In this document: piece after piece, positions 9,362 through 17,622 of the stretch
Layout of the letters: each line of letters opens with the position of its first letter
Numbering within the stretch: the stretch's first letter is position 1
Assembly (NCBI GenBank): GCA_021647745.1
Contig: JAKIUB010000001.1
Coordinates: 226,121-290,120 of the forward strand
Origin: Paracoccaceae bacterium
Lineage (GTDB): Bacteria > Pseudomonadota > Alphaproteobacteria > Rhodobacterales > Rhodobacteraceae
Length of the DNA: 64,000 nucleotides
Direction: 5' to 3'
The notes under the pieces: model-generated
What the model was told of the DNA's origin: nothing
The model's input: the letters and a program-made list of their open reading frames with translations, nothing else
Databases searched by the model: none
Translations under genes and position numbers: made by a program

Positions 9362-9377
9362 AGGGGCTGCCGCCCCT
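9362..9377 (+). terminator. Small hairpin after lolD
   Basis: AGGGGC (9362-9367) and GCCCCT (9372-9377) pair around TGCC directly after the lolD stop, in the 61-base gap between convergent genes. No T-run follows on the plus strand, so this is only a possible terminator. Confidence 0.3.
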
Positions 9378-9421
9378 CTGGCTGCGCTATTCACCCTGCG
9401 AGTATTTTACAAAGAAGAGGC

Positions 9422-10621
9422 TTATTTGGCGCCGAGACCGTGTTTCATCAGGGTGTTGCGCAGGGGTTTGATGCTGTGCAGGGTTTTTAGGCCGGTGCGG
9501 CGCAGGTCTTTCAGGAAGGGGGCGCTGGCCATTGAAGCACGATTAAGCAGGTCTACGCCTGTTATGCGGGCCGCCATGTCTGGCCACCGGCGGCGGTGGT
9601 AGCTTTCCAACATTGCAGGCGAGCCGATATCCTGATTTTGGTGGCGGGCGGCGATTACCAGGGATTTCAGGGTTTTTAAATCCGCGAGGCTCATATTCAG
9701 GCCTTGGGCGCCAATCGGAGGGATGACATGGGCGGCTTCGGCCAGAAGCGCTGTGCGCGGGCCGTTTAGCCTTGCGGCCCGCTGGGCGATGATTGGCCAA
9801 ATGGCGCGCTTGCCGATGATCTCGATGGAGCCGAGGGTATTGCAGGCGCGGGTGCTGAGGGCTTTGTTGAAATCGGTATCATTCATTTCAAACAGGGTGG
9901 CGGCGCGGGGGCCGCGCTCCATCCAGACGACAGCGGATTTATAGGGGTCTGTCAGGGGGACCAGCGTGAAGGGGCCGCCAGAGCGGTGGATTTCGGTGGA
10001 GATGTTCTGGTGTGGTTTTGTATGTGATACGTTGAAAACAATTGCTTTTTGGCCATATCGCCAGGTTTTTATCTTGATGCCGAGCGCCTCGCGGAGGGGC
10101 GAGTTGCGACCGTCAGCGGCGATGACGAGAGTTGCCGAGAGCTGCATTCCGCTTTCGAGTTGCACGAGAGCGCCGCTGCTGCGCGGGGTGACATGGGTGA
10201 CCGAATCCGGCGTGATGAGACGGAAATTATCAAAGCGGGCGAGGAAATCCAGCATGATTTGGCGCAGCTTTGTATTGGGTAGATTGTAGCCAAAAGCCTT
10301 CAGCCCGATATCGGCAGCGAGAAAATCGGCCTGTTCGCGTATTGTTCCCGCTTCGCCACCTGCATCGAGTATGCGCATGATGGACAGGGGTGCGGCCTCT
10401 GGCTCCAGATGGGACCATAAGCCGATCTCGCCAAGCAGCTCGATTGAGGGGAGCAGGAAGGCGGTCGAGCGCAGATCGGCACCTTTTGTGGTGCTGTCGG
10501 TGATCGGGGGGACAGGGTCTACGCAGATGGTTTCAAAGCCGGCACTGGCGAAGGCACAGGCCGCAGAAAGGCCGGCGATGCCACCGCCGGCGATCAGGAT
10601 ATCACAGGGGAGGCGCATCAC
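9422..10621 (-). CDS. UbiH/UbiF/COQ6-family FAD monooxygenase
   Basis: Flavin-dependent aromatic hydroxylase of 399 residues, probably acting in ubiquinone ring hydroxylation at the membrane face. The N-terminal FAD motif is ILIAGGGIAGLSAA, the middle DG motif is VIAADGRNSPLREALG, and the third FAD motif is LLAEAAHVIPPIGAQGLN, where Glu replaces the more usual Asp of GDAAH. No ubiquinone genes flank it. It is preceded in the same direction by a HAD phosphatase with a 20-base overlap, so they form an operon. The position of hydroxylation cannot be told. Confidence 0.85.
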   Translation of the reverse strand: MMRLPCDILIAGGGIAGLSAACAFASAGFETICVDPVPPITDSTTKGADLRSTAFLLPSIELLGEIGLWSHLEPEAAPLSIMRILDAGGEAGTIREQADFLAADIGLKAFGYNLPNTKLRQIMLDFLARFDNFRLITPDSVTHVTPRSSGALVQLESGMQLSATLVIAADGRNSPLREALGIKIKTWRYGQKAIVFNVSHTKPHQNISTEIHRSGGPFTLVPLTDPYKSAVVWMERGPRAATLFEMNDTDFNKALSTRACNTLGSIEIIGKRAIWPIIAQRAARLNGPRTALLAEAAHVIPPIGAQGLNMSLADLKTLKSLVIAARHQNQDIGSPAMLESYHRRRWPDMAARITGVDLLNRASMASAPFLKDLRRTGLKTLHSIKPLRNTLMKHGLGAK

Positions 10622-11258
10622 GCAGCTTTCGTAGAAAGGCCGGAAGATCGGCGGTGTGGTGGTGAATATGGGGCGCGGGAGCTGTAGGGCCGACGAGCAC
10701 GGTTTTCAGGCCGAGGGCATGGGGTGTTTTGAGATTTCGCGGATCATCTTCGAACATCGCGGCGCGGGTGGGCGCCAGATCGGCCTTGGTAAAAACAGTA
10801 TGAAAGGCCTCGGCTGCCGGCTTCGAGACAAAACCGGCGTCATCCACCCCGTAGATGGTATCAAAAACATTGTCGAGACCAAGGGCGGCGGTTACATTTT
10901 CGGCATAGGTGCGCGAGCCGTTGGTGAAGATAATTTTACGGCCGGGCAGGGCGGAGATCGCGGCGCGCAGGGCCGGATCGGGGGCCAGCACCGAAAAGTC
11001 TATTTGCTGGACTTCATCAAGATAGGCGACCGGATCGGTATTGTGGTGAAGCATCAGCCCCGCCAAGGTGGTGCCGTGGTTGCGCCAATAGGTGGCACGG
11101 CGGGTGGCGGCGGCTTTTTGGTCAAGGTCAAGCTCGCGCATCAGATAACGCTCCATATTCACCTCTAGCTGGCTGAAAAGCTGGCTGGTGGCTGGATAAA
11201 GCGTATGATCAAGGTCAAAGACCCAATCCTGAATGTGAGTGAAATCTTTTGCAGGCAT
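10602..11258 (-). CDS. HAD-family pyrimidine 5'-nucleotidase-like phosphatase
   Basis: Haloacid-dehalogenase phosphatase of 218 residues. Motif I is FDLDHTLY (nucleophile and acid/base Asp), motif II IFTNGS, the motif III Lys in SKPAAEAF, and motif IV FEDDPRNL. The DLDHTLYP form and size match the SDT1/PyrE-linked pyrimidine 5'-nucleotidase group, but natural substrates of such enzymes vary. The frame is open to 11375; ATG 11258 is chosen because the 39 extra residues do not look like protein and would overlap the divergent gene's start. Confidence 0.82.
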   Translation of the reverse strand: MPAKDFTHIQDWVFDLDHTLYPATSQLFSQLEVNMERYLMRELDLDQKAAATRRATYWRNHGTTLAGLMLHHNTDPVAYLDEVQQIDFSVLAPDPALRAAISALPGRKIIFTNGSRTYAENVTAALGLDNVFDTIYGVDDAGFVSKPAAEAFHTVFTKADLAPTRAAMFEDDPRNLKTPHALGLKTVLVGPTAPAPHIHHHTADLPAFLRKLRDAPPL

Positions 11259-11349
11259 GGCTATGGATAACCTTTGCGGGGTGCGCGCGCAACACCCATT
11301 GCATTTCGCGGGTTGGGCCGTATCCTTGTGGTGAAAACAGGAGAATTTG

Positions 11350-11997
11350 ATGCAAAGACGGGTAGAGCAAAGCAAAGACGCCTACGGGCTGGTGCTTGAA
11401 GCGATTGATAGCGGTATTTATATGCCCGGCGACCGGCTGGTTGAATCCGAGCTGGCGGAGCGCTTCGGGGTGTCACGCACGCCGGTGCGCGAGGCACTTC
11501 AGCGGCTGGAAACCCAGAATATTTTGGCGCGAGACGGGCGCTCGATGGTGGTAGCCTCATTGGATCATGATCAGCTCGGAGAGCTTTATGCCGTGCGGGC
11601 GCAATTGGAGGGGCTGGCGGCACAACTGGCAGCACAGCATGCCGCCCCCGAGGAGATTAAAATATTACAAGATATGCTGACGCAGGATCAGGCTTTGGTC
11701 AATGACCCTGTGGGGCTGGCGCGGGCCAACCGGCGGTTTCACCGGCAAATACATCTGGCGAGCCATAACCGGTATCTTATCCGCCAGCTTGACTCGGTGC
11801 ATCGCACGATGGCACTGCTGACAACCACCTCACTGGCGGCTGAAGGGCGCGGAGAGGATGCCTTGTGCGAGCATGAGCTGATTGTCAGGGCGATCAGCGA
11901 TCGTGACGGGCAGATAGCAGATAAGGCCTTAAGAGACCACATTTCAAAAGCTTACGAGACAAGGTTAAAGCAAGATGCTGCTGAGTCACCTCAATGA
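11350..11997 (+). CDS. GntR-family transcriptional regulator (FCD domain)
   Basis: DNA-binding regulator of 215 residues. The N-terminal winged helix contains the classic MPGDRLVESELAERFGVSRT and PVREALQRLE; the rest is an all-alpha FCD ligand domain with His residues expected to bind metal (RANRRFHRQIHLASHN and CEHELIVRAI). Start ATG 11350 has AGGAG at 11339-11343. It overlaps the following hydratase by 4 bases (ATGA), and is divergent from the HAD gene with a 91-base intergenic region that should hold the operator. It probably senses a metabolite handled by the hydratase. Confidence 0.9.
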   Translation: MQRRVEQSKDAYGLVLEAIDSGIYMPGDRLVESELAERFGVSRTPVREALQRLETQNILARDGRSMVVASLDHDQLGELYAVRAQLEGLAAQLAAQHAAPEEIKILQDMLTQDQALVNDPVGLARANRRFHRQIHLASHNRYLIRQLDSVHRTMALLTTTSLAAEGRGEDALCEHELIVRAISDRDGQIADKALRDHISKAYETRLKQDAAESPQ

Positions 11998-12740
11998 ACC
12001 GGGTTGTCGAAACTCTGCGCGGTAAAGGCTGGATCAGGGATTGCAGCGCTGAAATACCCGATTTGGCTACTGCTTTTGACCTTCAGGATGAAGCGTTGGC
12101 GAAAATATCTGCCGAGCGGGGTGGCTTTGCCGGCTACAAAATTGCTTTTAATACGAAGGACATGATGGCCAAGCTCGGCCTTCCCCACCCCGGAATGGGG
12201 CGGATATTTCGGGATCAGGTTTTCGAGAGTGGTGTGGAGCTTGATGTCGGGTGTTATCGGCATTTTATGATCGAGCCGGAAATCGCGGCGGTTTTGGCGG
12301 AGGATATGACCCCGGGCGAGGTGTTTTCGGCGGCAACGGCGGAGAAGGCTGTGGCGTGCTATTATCCGGCTTTCGAGCTACTGGACAGGCGAAATTTCGA
12401 GGGCATGATGCACCCGCCAACGGTGATTGCCCATAATGTTTTTAATGCCGGAATTGTGCTGGGCGGGGCGGGCTTGCCGCCGGCGGAGCTTGACTGGGCA
12501 TCACTGGAAACCAAGTGCACGGATAATGGTGTCGATGTGGTGCAAGGCATTGGTATTGCCCCACAAAACCCGGCAGAGGCATTGGCGTTTTTGGCTAACC
12601 ACTTTACCGGACGCGGCCAGATATTACCCAAGGGGTCGCTTGTGTTGCTCGGGGCGCATTGTCCTTTATACAAGGTCGGTGCAGGGCGCCGGCTGAGGTT
12701 GGAGCTGGGGGCGCTCGGTGCGGTGACTTTCACTACCTAA
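11994..12740 (+). CDS. 2-keto-4-pentenoate hydratase-like protein (MhpD/FAH-related)
   Basis: Protein of 248 residues of the hydratase/decarboxylase branch of the fumarylacetoacetate hydrolase superfamily. GGFAGYKIAFNTKDMMAKLG, the metal-binding acid pattern around MIEPEIAAVLAED and the C-terminal LPKGSLVLLGAH are visible. Family members hydrate 2-oxopent-4-enoates in meta-cleavage of aromatics, but no other aromatic-degradation gene lies here, so the substrate is open. It is translationally coupled to the GntR gene. Its stop overlaps tail-to-tail (4 bases) with the glycosyltransferase on the other strand. Confidence 0.78.
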   Translation: MNRVVETLRGKGWIRDCSAEIPDLATAFDLQDEALAKISAERGGFAGYKIAFNTKDMMAKLGLPHPGMGRIFRDQVFESGVELDVGCYRHFMIEPEIAAVLAEDMTPGEVFSAATAEKAVACYYPAFELLDRRNFEGMMHPPTVIAHNVFNAGIVLGGAGLPPAELDWASLETKCTDNGVDVVQGIGIAPQNPAEALAFLANHFTGRGQILPKGSLVLLGAHCPLYKVGAGRRLRLELGALGAVTFTT

Positions 12741-14566
12741 TCGAGGCCGTGGGTGGTTTTATCCCAGTAAAACGGAGCGACAATTACCTCGTAGAGGGCT
12801 TTATAGGCCGCAAGAGTGCCGATGGGCCAATAAAGTGGCATGGTCAAGATAAACGGCAGCAGAGAGAATGTGCGCTTGCGGCTGACCGCGATAACGGAAA
12901 TGACAGCCATAACCGCCTCGCCAATCAGCAAAACGGGAAAAGCGAATTTCCAGAACCAATCCGGCAATAGCGATAAAAACGCCCATTCCGCGCCAAACAG
13001 GCCAAGCCACATCAACCAGAAAACCGGTGCCAGCAAATAGGCGGTAGCGGTGCCGAGCAGCACGGTTTGCAGGCTCAAAAACCCGATCCAACCAAGGTCA
13101 TTTTTTAATTTTATCGGTTGCCTCATTTGGCTTAACCAAGTGATCATAAAGCCTTTTATCCAGCGAGAGCGTTGCTTTATCCAGCCTACAGGCACTTTAT
13201 TGGCTTCTTCCCATGTGGTGGAGTCGACCATATCGCAGCGATAGCCAAAACGGGCCAGCCGCATGCCGAGATCGGCATCTTCGGTGACATTATGGGCATC
13301 CCATCCGCCAATCCTCTCCAGCACCCTGCGGCGTATAAATACCGAGGTGCCACCCAGCGGCAAGGGTAGGCCGAGCCGCTGCATACCCTGCATGATCACC
13401 CGGAACCATGCAGCGTATTCGATGGTAAAGCAACGCGACAGCCAGTTGTCCTGGGTGTTGTAATAATCAAGATTGGCCTGCACGGCGGCTATATCGGGCG
13501 GGGCGGCCAGCAGGTGGGCCACGACCTTGTCTATCTGGTCGGGGTCGGGGCGGTCTTCCGCGTCATAGATACCGATGATGCTGCCGGTACAAAAAGGCAA
13601 GGCGTAGTTCATTGCGCGGGGTTTGGTTTGTAATTTGTCGGCTGGCACCACGAGCACCTCGGCCCAATGGGGGATATTTTCTTTTTTTAAGGCATCTTGG
13701 GTGGTTGTGTCGTTTTCTTCCAGCAATATTTTGATATCAAGAAGCTCTTTTGGATAGGTGAGGCGGCCCAGAGCGCTGAGCAGCGCAGGGATAACCTTGT
13801 CTTCACGAAACAGCGGGATGAGGATAGACACGCGCGGGTGCTTTCGATGGTCGGAAATATGGCTGAGGCAGCCGGTATCCGGCGTGGCAGGGCGAGGCTT
13901 TAGAAAAGCGATCAGGGCTGAAAGCCGCAGGACCGTGGTAGCAAAATTACTAACCAGCGCCCATAAAAGCAACATAACAAGGGTATAATCAGGTGCGGCA
14001 AGGGCTAGACCCAAGATCAGCCCGATCACAGTCGCGCTCAGGGTTCGTTGCGGGGCAAGTGTCAGTGTGCGGCAGCTGAAACGGGGGGGGCATAGTGTGG
14101 CGGCGGCCTCTGCCAGTTCGGTGGAAAAGTGATGCTCGATATGATGGTAAATATCGACCCGGTCCGCTTGAATAAGGCGGATACGACCGGGAAAATGGGC
14201 CGCTATGTCTTTTTCTTTGGTATGGTCAGCCGCAGCGATCAAAAGAGTCGCGCCAACTTTTCGCCATGGCAAGGCTTGCAGGCGGATGCAGGCTTTCGGG
14301 TCTAGCCCTTTTAACACAGCCGGGTCCGGCGGGCTGGCGGTAATATCAAGAGATTCGCCGCTGATCTGGGCGCGTAGCGCGGCATCAACCGCGTTCGGGG
14401 TCGAGTATTTATGGGCGACAAGTATATCGCCGAGCCGTGCTTCGCGATTTTTTTGCAGGGTGAGGGCGTGGTCGAGATCATTCTGGCGGACCGAGCCATG
14501 CAAAAGCAGGATTTCGCCCAGTCGAGTCGGATGGGTGTTTTTCGGGTCTTTGAGGGAATAGTTCAT
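12737..14566 (-). CDS. GT2 membrane glycosyltransferase with N-terminal MshEN-like domain
   Basis: Protein of 609 residues. Residues 15-38 and 44-67 are two related repeats starting RLGEILLLHG and RLGDILVAHK, the pattern of the MshEN (GspE N-terminal) domain, which binds cyclic di-GMP in some proteins. A membrane hairpin follows near 175-220. The GT-A catalytic domain has the substrate motif IYDAEDRP, the acceptor-site TEDADLG and the QRSRW motif of processive beta-glycosyltransferases such as cellulose synthase. Several membrane segments close the protein. It probably polymerises and exports a surface polysaccharide. No other polysaccharide gene is adjacent, and the sugar is unknown. Confidence 0.86.
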   Translation of the reverse strand: MNYSLKDPKNTHPTRLGEILLLHGSVRQNDLDHALTLQKNREARLGDILVAHKYSTPNAVDAALRAQISGESLDITASPPDPAVLKGLDPKACIRLQALPWRKVGATLLIAAADHTKEKDIAAHFPGRIRLIQADRVDIYHHIEHHFSTELAEAAATLCPPRFSCRTLTLAPQRTLSATVIGLILGLALAAPDYTLVMLLLWALVSNFATTVLRLSALIAFLKPRPATPDTGCLSHISDHRKHPRVSILIPLFREDKVIPALLSALGRLTYPKELLDIKILLEENDTTTQDALKKENIPHWAEVLVVPADKLQTKPRAMNYALPFCTGSIIGIYDAEDRPDPDQIDKVVAHLLAAPPDIAAVQANLDYYNTQDNWLSRCFTIEYAAWFRVIMQGMQRLGLPLPLGGTSVFIRRRVLERIGGWDAHNVTEDADLGMRLARFGYRCDMVDSTTWEEANKVPVGWIKQRSRWIKGFMITWLSQMRQPIKLKNDLGWIGFLSLQTVLLGTATAYLLAPVFWLMWLGLFGAEWAFLSLLPDWFWKFAFPVLLIGEAVMAVISVIAVSRKRTFSLLPFILTMPLYWPIGTLAAYKALYEVIVAPFYWDKTTHGLD

Positions 14567-14629
14567 ATGGCTACCGGTGAATATCTCACCGATAGATTTC
14601 AGTCATAAAGCTTAAAATACCCTTAATAT

Positions 14630-15823
14630 TTACTTAACAGCGGCCATATGCCCGACGAATCTCTCAAACAGGTAAAAGCTGTCTTGCGGGCCGGGGCTGG
14701 CCTCGGGGTGGTGCTGGACCGAGAAAACCGGACGATCTTCCATGGCGATGCCACAGTTCGAGCCGTCGAACAGGGAAATATGGGTTTCTTTTACCCCTTT
14801 TGGCAGGGTTTGGCTATCGACCGCAAACCCGTGGTTCATCGAGGTAATCTCGACCTTGCCGGTCTGGACATCCTTTACCGGATGGTTTGCGCCGTGGTGG
14901 CCGTGGTTCATCTTCAGGGTTTTTCCGCCAAGCGCGAGGGCGAGCATCTGGTGGCCAAGGCAGATGCCAAAGATCGGCATGTCTGTTTTTTCCAGTATTT
15001 CCCTGATCATTGGCACGGCATATTCGCCGGTGGCTTTGGGGTCTCCTGGTCCGTTGGACAGGAAAAGCCCTTCAGGATTGTGAGACAGGATGTCGGCCGC
15101 TGTGGCCGTGGCCGGCAGGACGGTGACATCACAGCCCGCCGACGCGAGGCAGCGCAGGATGTTGCGCTTGGCACCATAGTCGATCGCTACGACTTTATGA
15201 CCTTTTCCTGTGACTGGCGGAAAGCCTTCGCCCCAGACCCAGCGCTGCTCGTTCCACTTGTAGGGGGCATCGCAAGTGACCTCGCGGGCGAGGTCTGCCC
15301 CTTCTATACCGTTGAAACCACGGGCTTTATCTAGAAGGGCGTCAATATCAAACACCCCGTCGGCGGCGTGCTGGATCGCGACATGCGGCGCACCTTGCTG
15401 GCGGATGATGCGGGTAAGGCGGCGGGTATCCACGCCGCCAACCCCGATGCGGCCATGCGCTTCCATCCATGCTTTGAGGCTATCGGTGGCGCGCCAATTG
15501 GAGGGGGGTGTAGGATCCCATTTCACGACCATACCGGCCGCGGCGGGGGCGGTGGCCTCGTGATCCTCGGGCGTGGTGCCGGTATTGCCTATATGGGGGA
15601 AGGTAAAGGTAATGACTTGCCGGGCATAGGACGGGTCGGTCATGATTTCCTGATAGCCGGTCATGGCGGTATTAAAGCAAAGCTCGGCTACCGCTATCCC
15701 CTCTGCGCCAAAGCCTTTGCCGTAGATGACGGTGCCATCGGCAAGGGCTATGCAGGCTGTGGGCTTGCTGTCTTTGGCCGGGGCAAGCGCCTCGGCTTGC
15801 TCGGAGGGGAGGTGATCGGGCAT
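14630..15823 (-). CDS. carA: Carbamoyl-phosphate synthase small subunit
   Basis: Glutamine amidotransferase subunit that passes ammonia to CarB for carbamoyl phosphate (arginine and pyrimidine synthesis). It has 397 residues. The N-terminal CPSase-S domain includes FNTAMTGYQEIMTDPSY; the class I GATase has the nucleophile Cys in GICLGHQ and the His/Glu pair in QHHPEASPGP. carB is not in the window. It is divergent from yqeY with about 156 bases between the starts. Confidence 0.97.
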   Translation of the reverse strand: MPDHLPSEQAEALAPAKDSKPTACIALADGTVIYGKGFGAEGIAVAELCFNTAMTGYQEIMTDPSYARQVITFTFPHIGNTGTTPEDHEATAPAAAGMVVKWDPTPPSNWRATDSLKAWMEAHGRIGVGGVDTRRLTRIIRQQGAPHVAIQHAADGVFDIDALLDKARGFNGIEGADLAREVTCDAPYKWNEQRWVWGEGFPPVTGKGHKVVAIDYGAKRNILRCLASAGCDVTVLPATATAADILSHNPEGLFLSNGPGDPKATGEYAVPMIREILEKTDMPIFGICLGHQMLALALGGKTLKMNHGHHGANHPVKDVQTGKVEITSMNHGFAVDSQTLPKGVKETHISLFDGSNCGIAMEDRPVFSVQHHPEASPGPQDSFYLFERFVGHMAAVK

Positions 15824-15909
15824 GGGGAATCCTGTGCAGGGGGATTTTGCGCAAAATATGCGGCTGGCGGCCCAAGGTCAAGCCATAGGGCGAGGCAAAG
15901 CGCGGGATA

Positions 15910-15937
15910 TTGTGAAATTAGATCAGGCAATATATAA
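15910..15937 (+). promoter_or_regulatory. Candidate sigma-70 promoter of yqeY
   Basis: TTGTGA (15910-15915) and ATATAA (15932-15937) are separated by 16 bases, about 43 bases before the yqeY start. The match was made by eye and rests on this element alone. Confidence 0.35.
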
Positions 15938-15979
15938 GGGGCGCTCTGCTGGGCTGCCAGCGATGACTAGGAATTGAAG

Positions 15980-16435
15980 ATGATCCGAAAACGGCTGATG
16001 GATGCGCAAACAGATGCAATGCGCGCACGCGAGGCAAAGCGGCTTTCAACGCTGCGGCTGGTAAACGCCGCGATCAAGGACCGGGATATTGCCGCGCGCT
16101 CCGAGGATGGAAATGAAGGGGTCAATGACGCCGAAATCATGGCTATTCTGGCTAAAATGATCAAGCAGAGACAGGAAAGCTCGCGGGTTTTTGAAGAGGC
16201 GGGTCGCATCGAACTGGCCGAAGGCGAGCGCGCAGAGGTTAAGGTGATCGAGGAGTTTTTGCCCAAGCAGTTGAATGAGGCCGAGGTCTTAAAAGCCATT
16301 GCCGAGGCAGTGGCCGAAGTCGGCGCCGATTCTATCCGTGATATGGGCAAGGTGATGGCTGTGCTCAAGGAAAAATACACCGGCAAGATGGATTTTGGCA
16401 AAGTTGGCGCAGCGGTAAAGGCTGTGTTGGCTTAA
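15980..16435 (+). CDS. YqeY/GatB-domain protein
   Basis: Small all-helical protein of 151 residues related to the tRNA-binding tail domain of GatB. The family pattern is clear: an N-terminal basic helix (RLMDAQTDAMRAREAKRLST), KMIKQRQES and the C-terminal DMGKVMAVLKEKYTGKMDFG. Function is not established; relatives sit near tRNA and DNA-replication genes. Start ATG 15980 is preferred over the in-frame TTG at 15974 because AGGAA at 15969-15973 is well spaced. The stop codon lies in TTAA shared with the convergent transporter's stop. Confidence 0.88.
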   Translation: MIRKRLMDAQTDAMRAREAKRLSTLRLVNAAIKDRDIAARSEDGNEGVNDAEIMAILAKMIKQRQESSRVFEEAGRIELAEGERAEVKVIEEFLPKQLNEAEVLKAIAEAVAEVGADSIRDMGKVMAVLKEKYTGKMDFGKVGAAVKAVLA

Positions 16436-17292
16436 TTTTTTTGCTTCAAATTCAGGTAGTTGGCAAATAGTATGATGGCGCCACCAATAAAAACAGTGAT
16501 CAGTAGTGGCTCTTGATAAAGCATCACCCCGACCACGGCGCTGATCGGTAGCCGGATGAAATCCATCGGAGCGACCGTGGTGGCAGGGGCGATGTTTAGC
16601 GCCTGGGTCAGGCAATAATGTGCGCTCAAACCGGTGATTCCCATAATAAAAATCCACGGCCACAGCGCTGGTTCGGGCCATGGAATACCGCCGGGAAGCG
16701 ATAGGAAAAACGACATTACGGCTTGCGATAAGGTCATCCAGAACAGCAGGGTCAGCACGGTGTCGTGGCGCATGATCCGGCGGGTAGCGATATTGGTCAG
16801 GGCAAAGCCGATAGCGGCAAGAATAGCTGCCAGATGGCCAAGGTTTAGCGGCTCTACACCGGGGCGAGCTACAATAAGAACACCTATGAAGCCCATAATA
16901 ACAATAATAAATTTCTGCCGTGTCAGGCGCTCTCCCAGCAGCAACGGCGCGAGTAAGGCAACCCAGAGCGGATTGGTGAATTCAAGCGCGACCAACTGGG
17001 CAAGCGGGATAATGGCTACGGCATAGAGCCACAGGTTTTGACCGGTAAAATGCACAATACTGCGGATCAGGTGCTGCGCGGGAATGGCCGTCTTTAGCTG
17101 GGAAAAACCGCGATTTGAGCGCGATAGAGCAAAGCTGACGATCAAAACCCCGATGATCGAGCGGTAAAGCATCAGCTCGAAGGTGTTTATTTCGAGCAAT
17201 ATAGCCCGCCCAGATATCGCCATCAGGGTGAAGGAAACAACGGCTCCCATCATCCAGAGCAGGGCCTTGAATGTCGGGTTGCTACCCGACAC
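16432..17292 (-). CDS. DMT-superfamily transporter (EamA)
   Basis: Inner-membrane protein of 286 residues with about ten hydrophobic segments in two EamA repeats, the second starting near LGHLAAILAAIGFAL. FTNPLWVALLAPLLLGERL is the typical repeat-1 end motif. The substrate (metabolite export) is unknown. The frame stays open to 17388, but that would overlap the upstream gene by over 100 bases; GTG 17292 gives VSGSNPTFKALLWMMG as N-terminus with an 11-base overlap. A later ATG at MMGAVV is also possible. Confidence 0.85.
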   Translation of the reverse strand: MSGSNPTFKALLWMMGAVVSFTLMAISGRAILLEINTFELMLYRSIIGVLIVSFALSRSNRGFSQLKTAIPAQHLIRSIVHFTGQNLWLYAVAIIPLAQLVALEFTNPLWVALLAPLLLGERLTRQKFIIVIMGFIGVLIVARPGVEPLNLGHLAAILAAIGFALTNIATRRIMRHDTVLTLLFWMTLSQAVMSFFLSLPGGIPWPEPALWPWIFIMGITGLSAHYCLTQALNIAPATTVAPMDFIRLPISAVVGVMLYQEPLLITVFIGGAIILFANYLNLKQKN

Positions 17293-17563
17293 GTTTGCTG
17301 AACCGGCGCTCCAGTTTTTCCGAATGCTGCCCCCATTCAGAGGCTTTGGTGCGGGTTTGGTGGGCGGCAAAGGTTTCTTCGGAGTCAAAAACCTCGGAAA
17401 CGTGAAATTTGTTGCGGTCTTTCGGGTCTTCTGTGACCTCGAACTTCAGGCAGCCCGGCTCGGCGCGGGTGAGCGCGATATGTTCATCCAGATAAAGGTC
17501 GATTACGGCACGTTGCGCGGCGGTTTTGGCAACCAGCTGCCCGTCCAGATATACTTTTGCCAT
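17282..17563 (-). CDS. Antibiotic biosynthesis monooxygenase (ABM)-domain protein, quinol monooxygenase-like
   Basis: Protein of 93 residues with the ferredoxin-like ABM fold: EHIALTRAEPGCLKFEV and KFHVSEVFDSEETFAAHQ are the two conserved strands/helices. YgiN-like relatives oxidise quinols without cofactor, and many have unknown roles. ATG 17563 is preferred over the in-frame TTG at 17569 because an AGGG-rich site (17571-17579) is spaced for it. It precedes and overlaps the DMT transporter gene, so both are likely co-transcribed. Confidence 0.82.
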   Translation of the reverse strand: MAKVYLDGQLVAKTAAQRAVIDLYLDEHIALTRAEPGCLKFEVTEDPKDRNKFHVSEVFDSEETFAAHQTRTKASEWGQHSEKLERRFSKRVG

Positions 17564-17622
17564 TGTCAAAACCCTCCCTGTATTTACTGTTTATGTTAGG
17601 CGGGGTAGCGGGAGGTGTCCAG

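Noticed and set aside
11259..11375. 39-residue extension of the HAD phosphatase
   Set aside because: It would overlap the divergent GntR start and is Cys-rich, unlike the family N-terminus.
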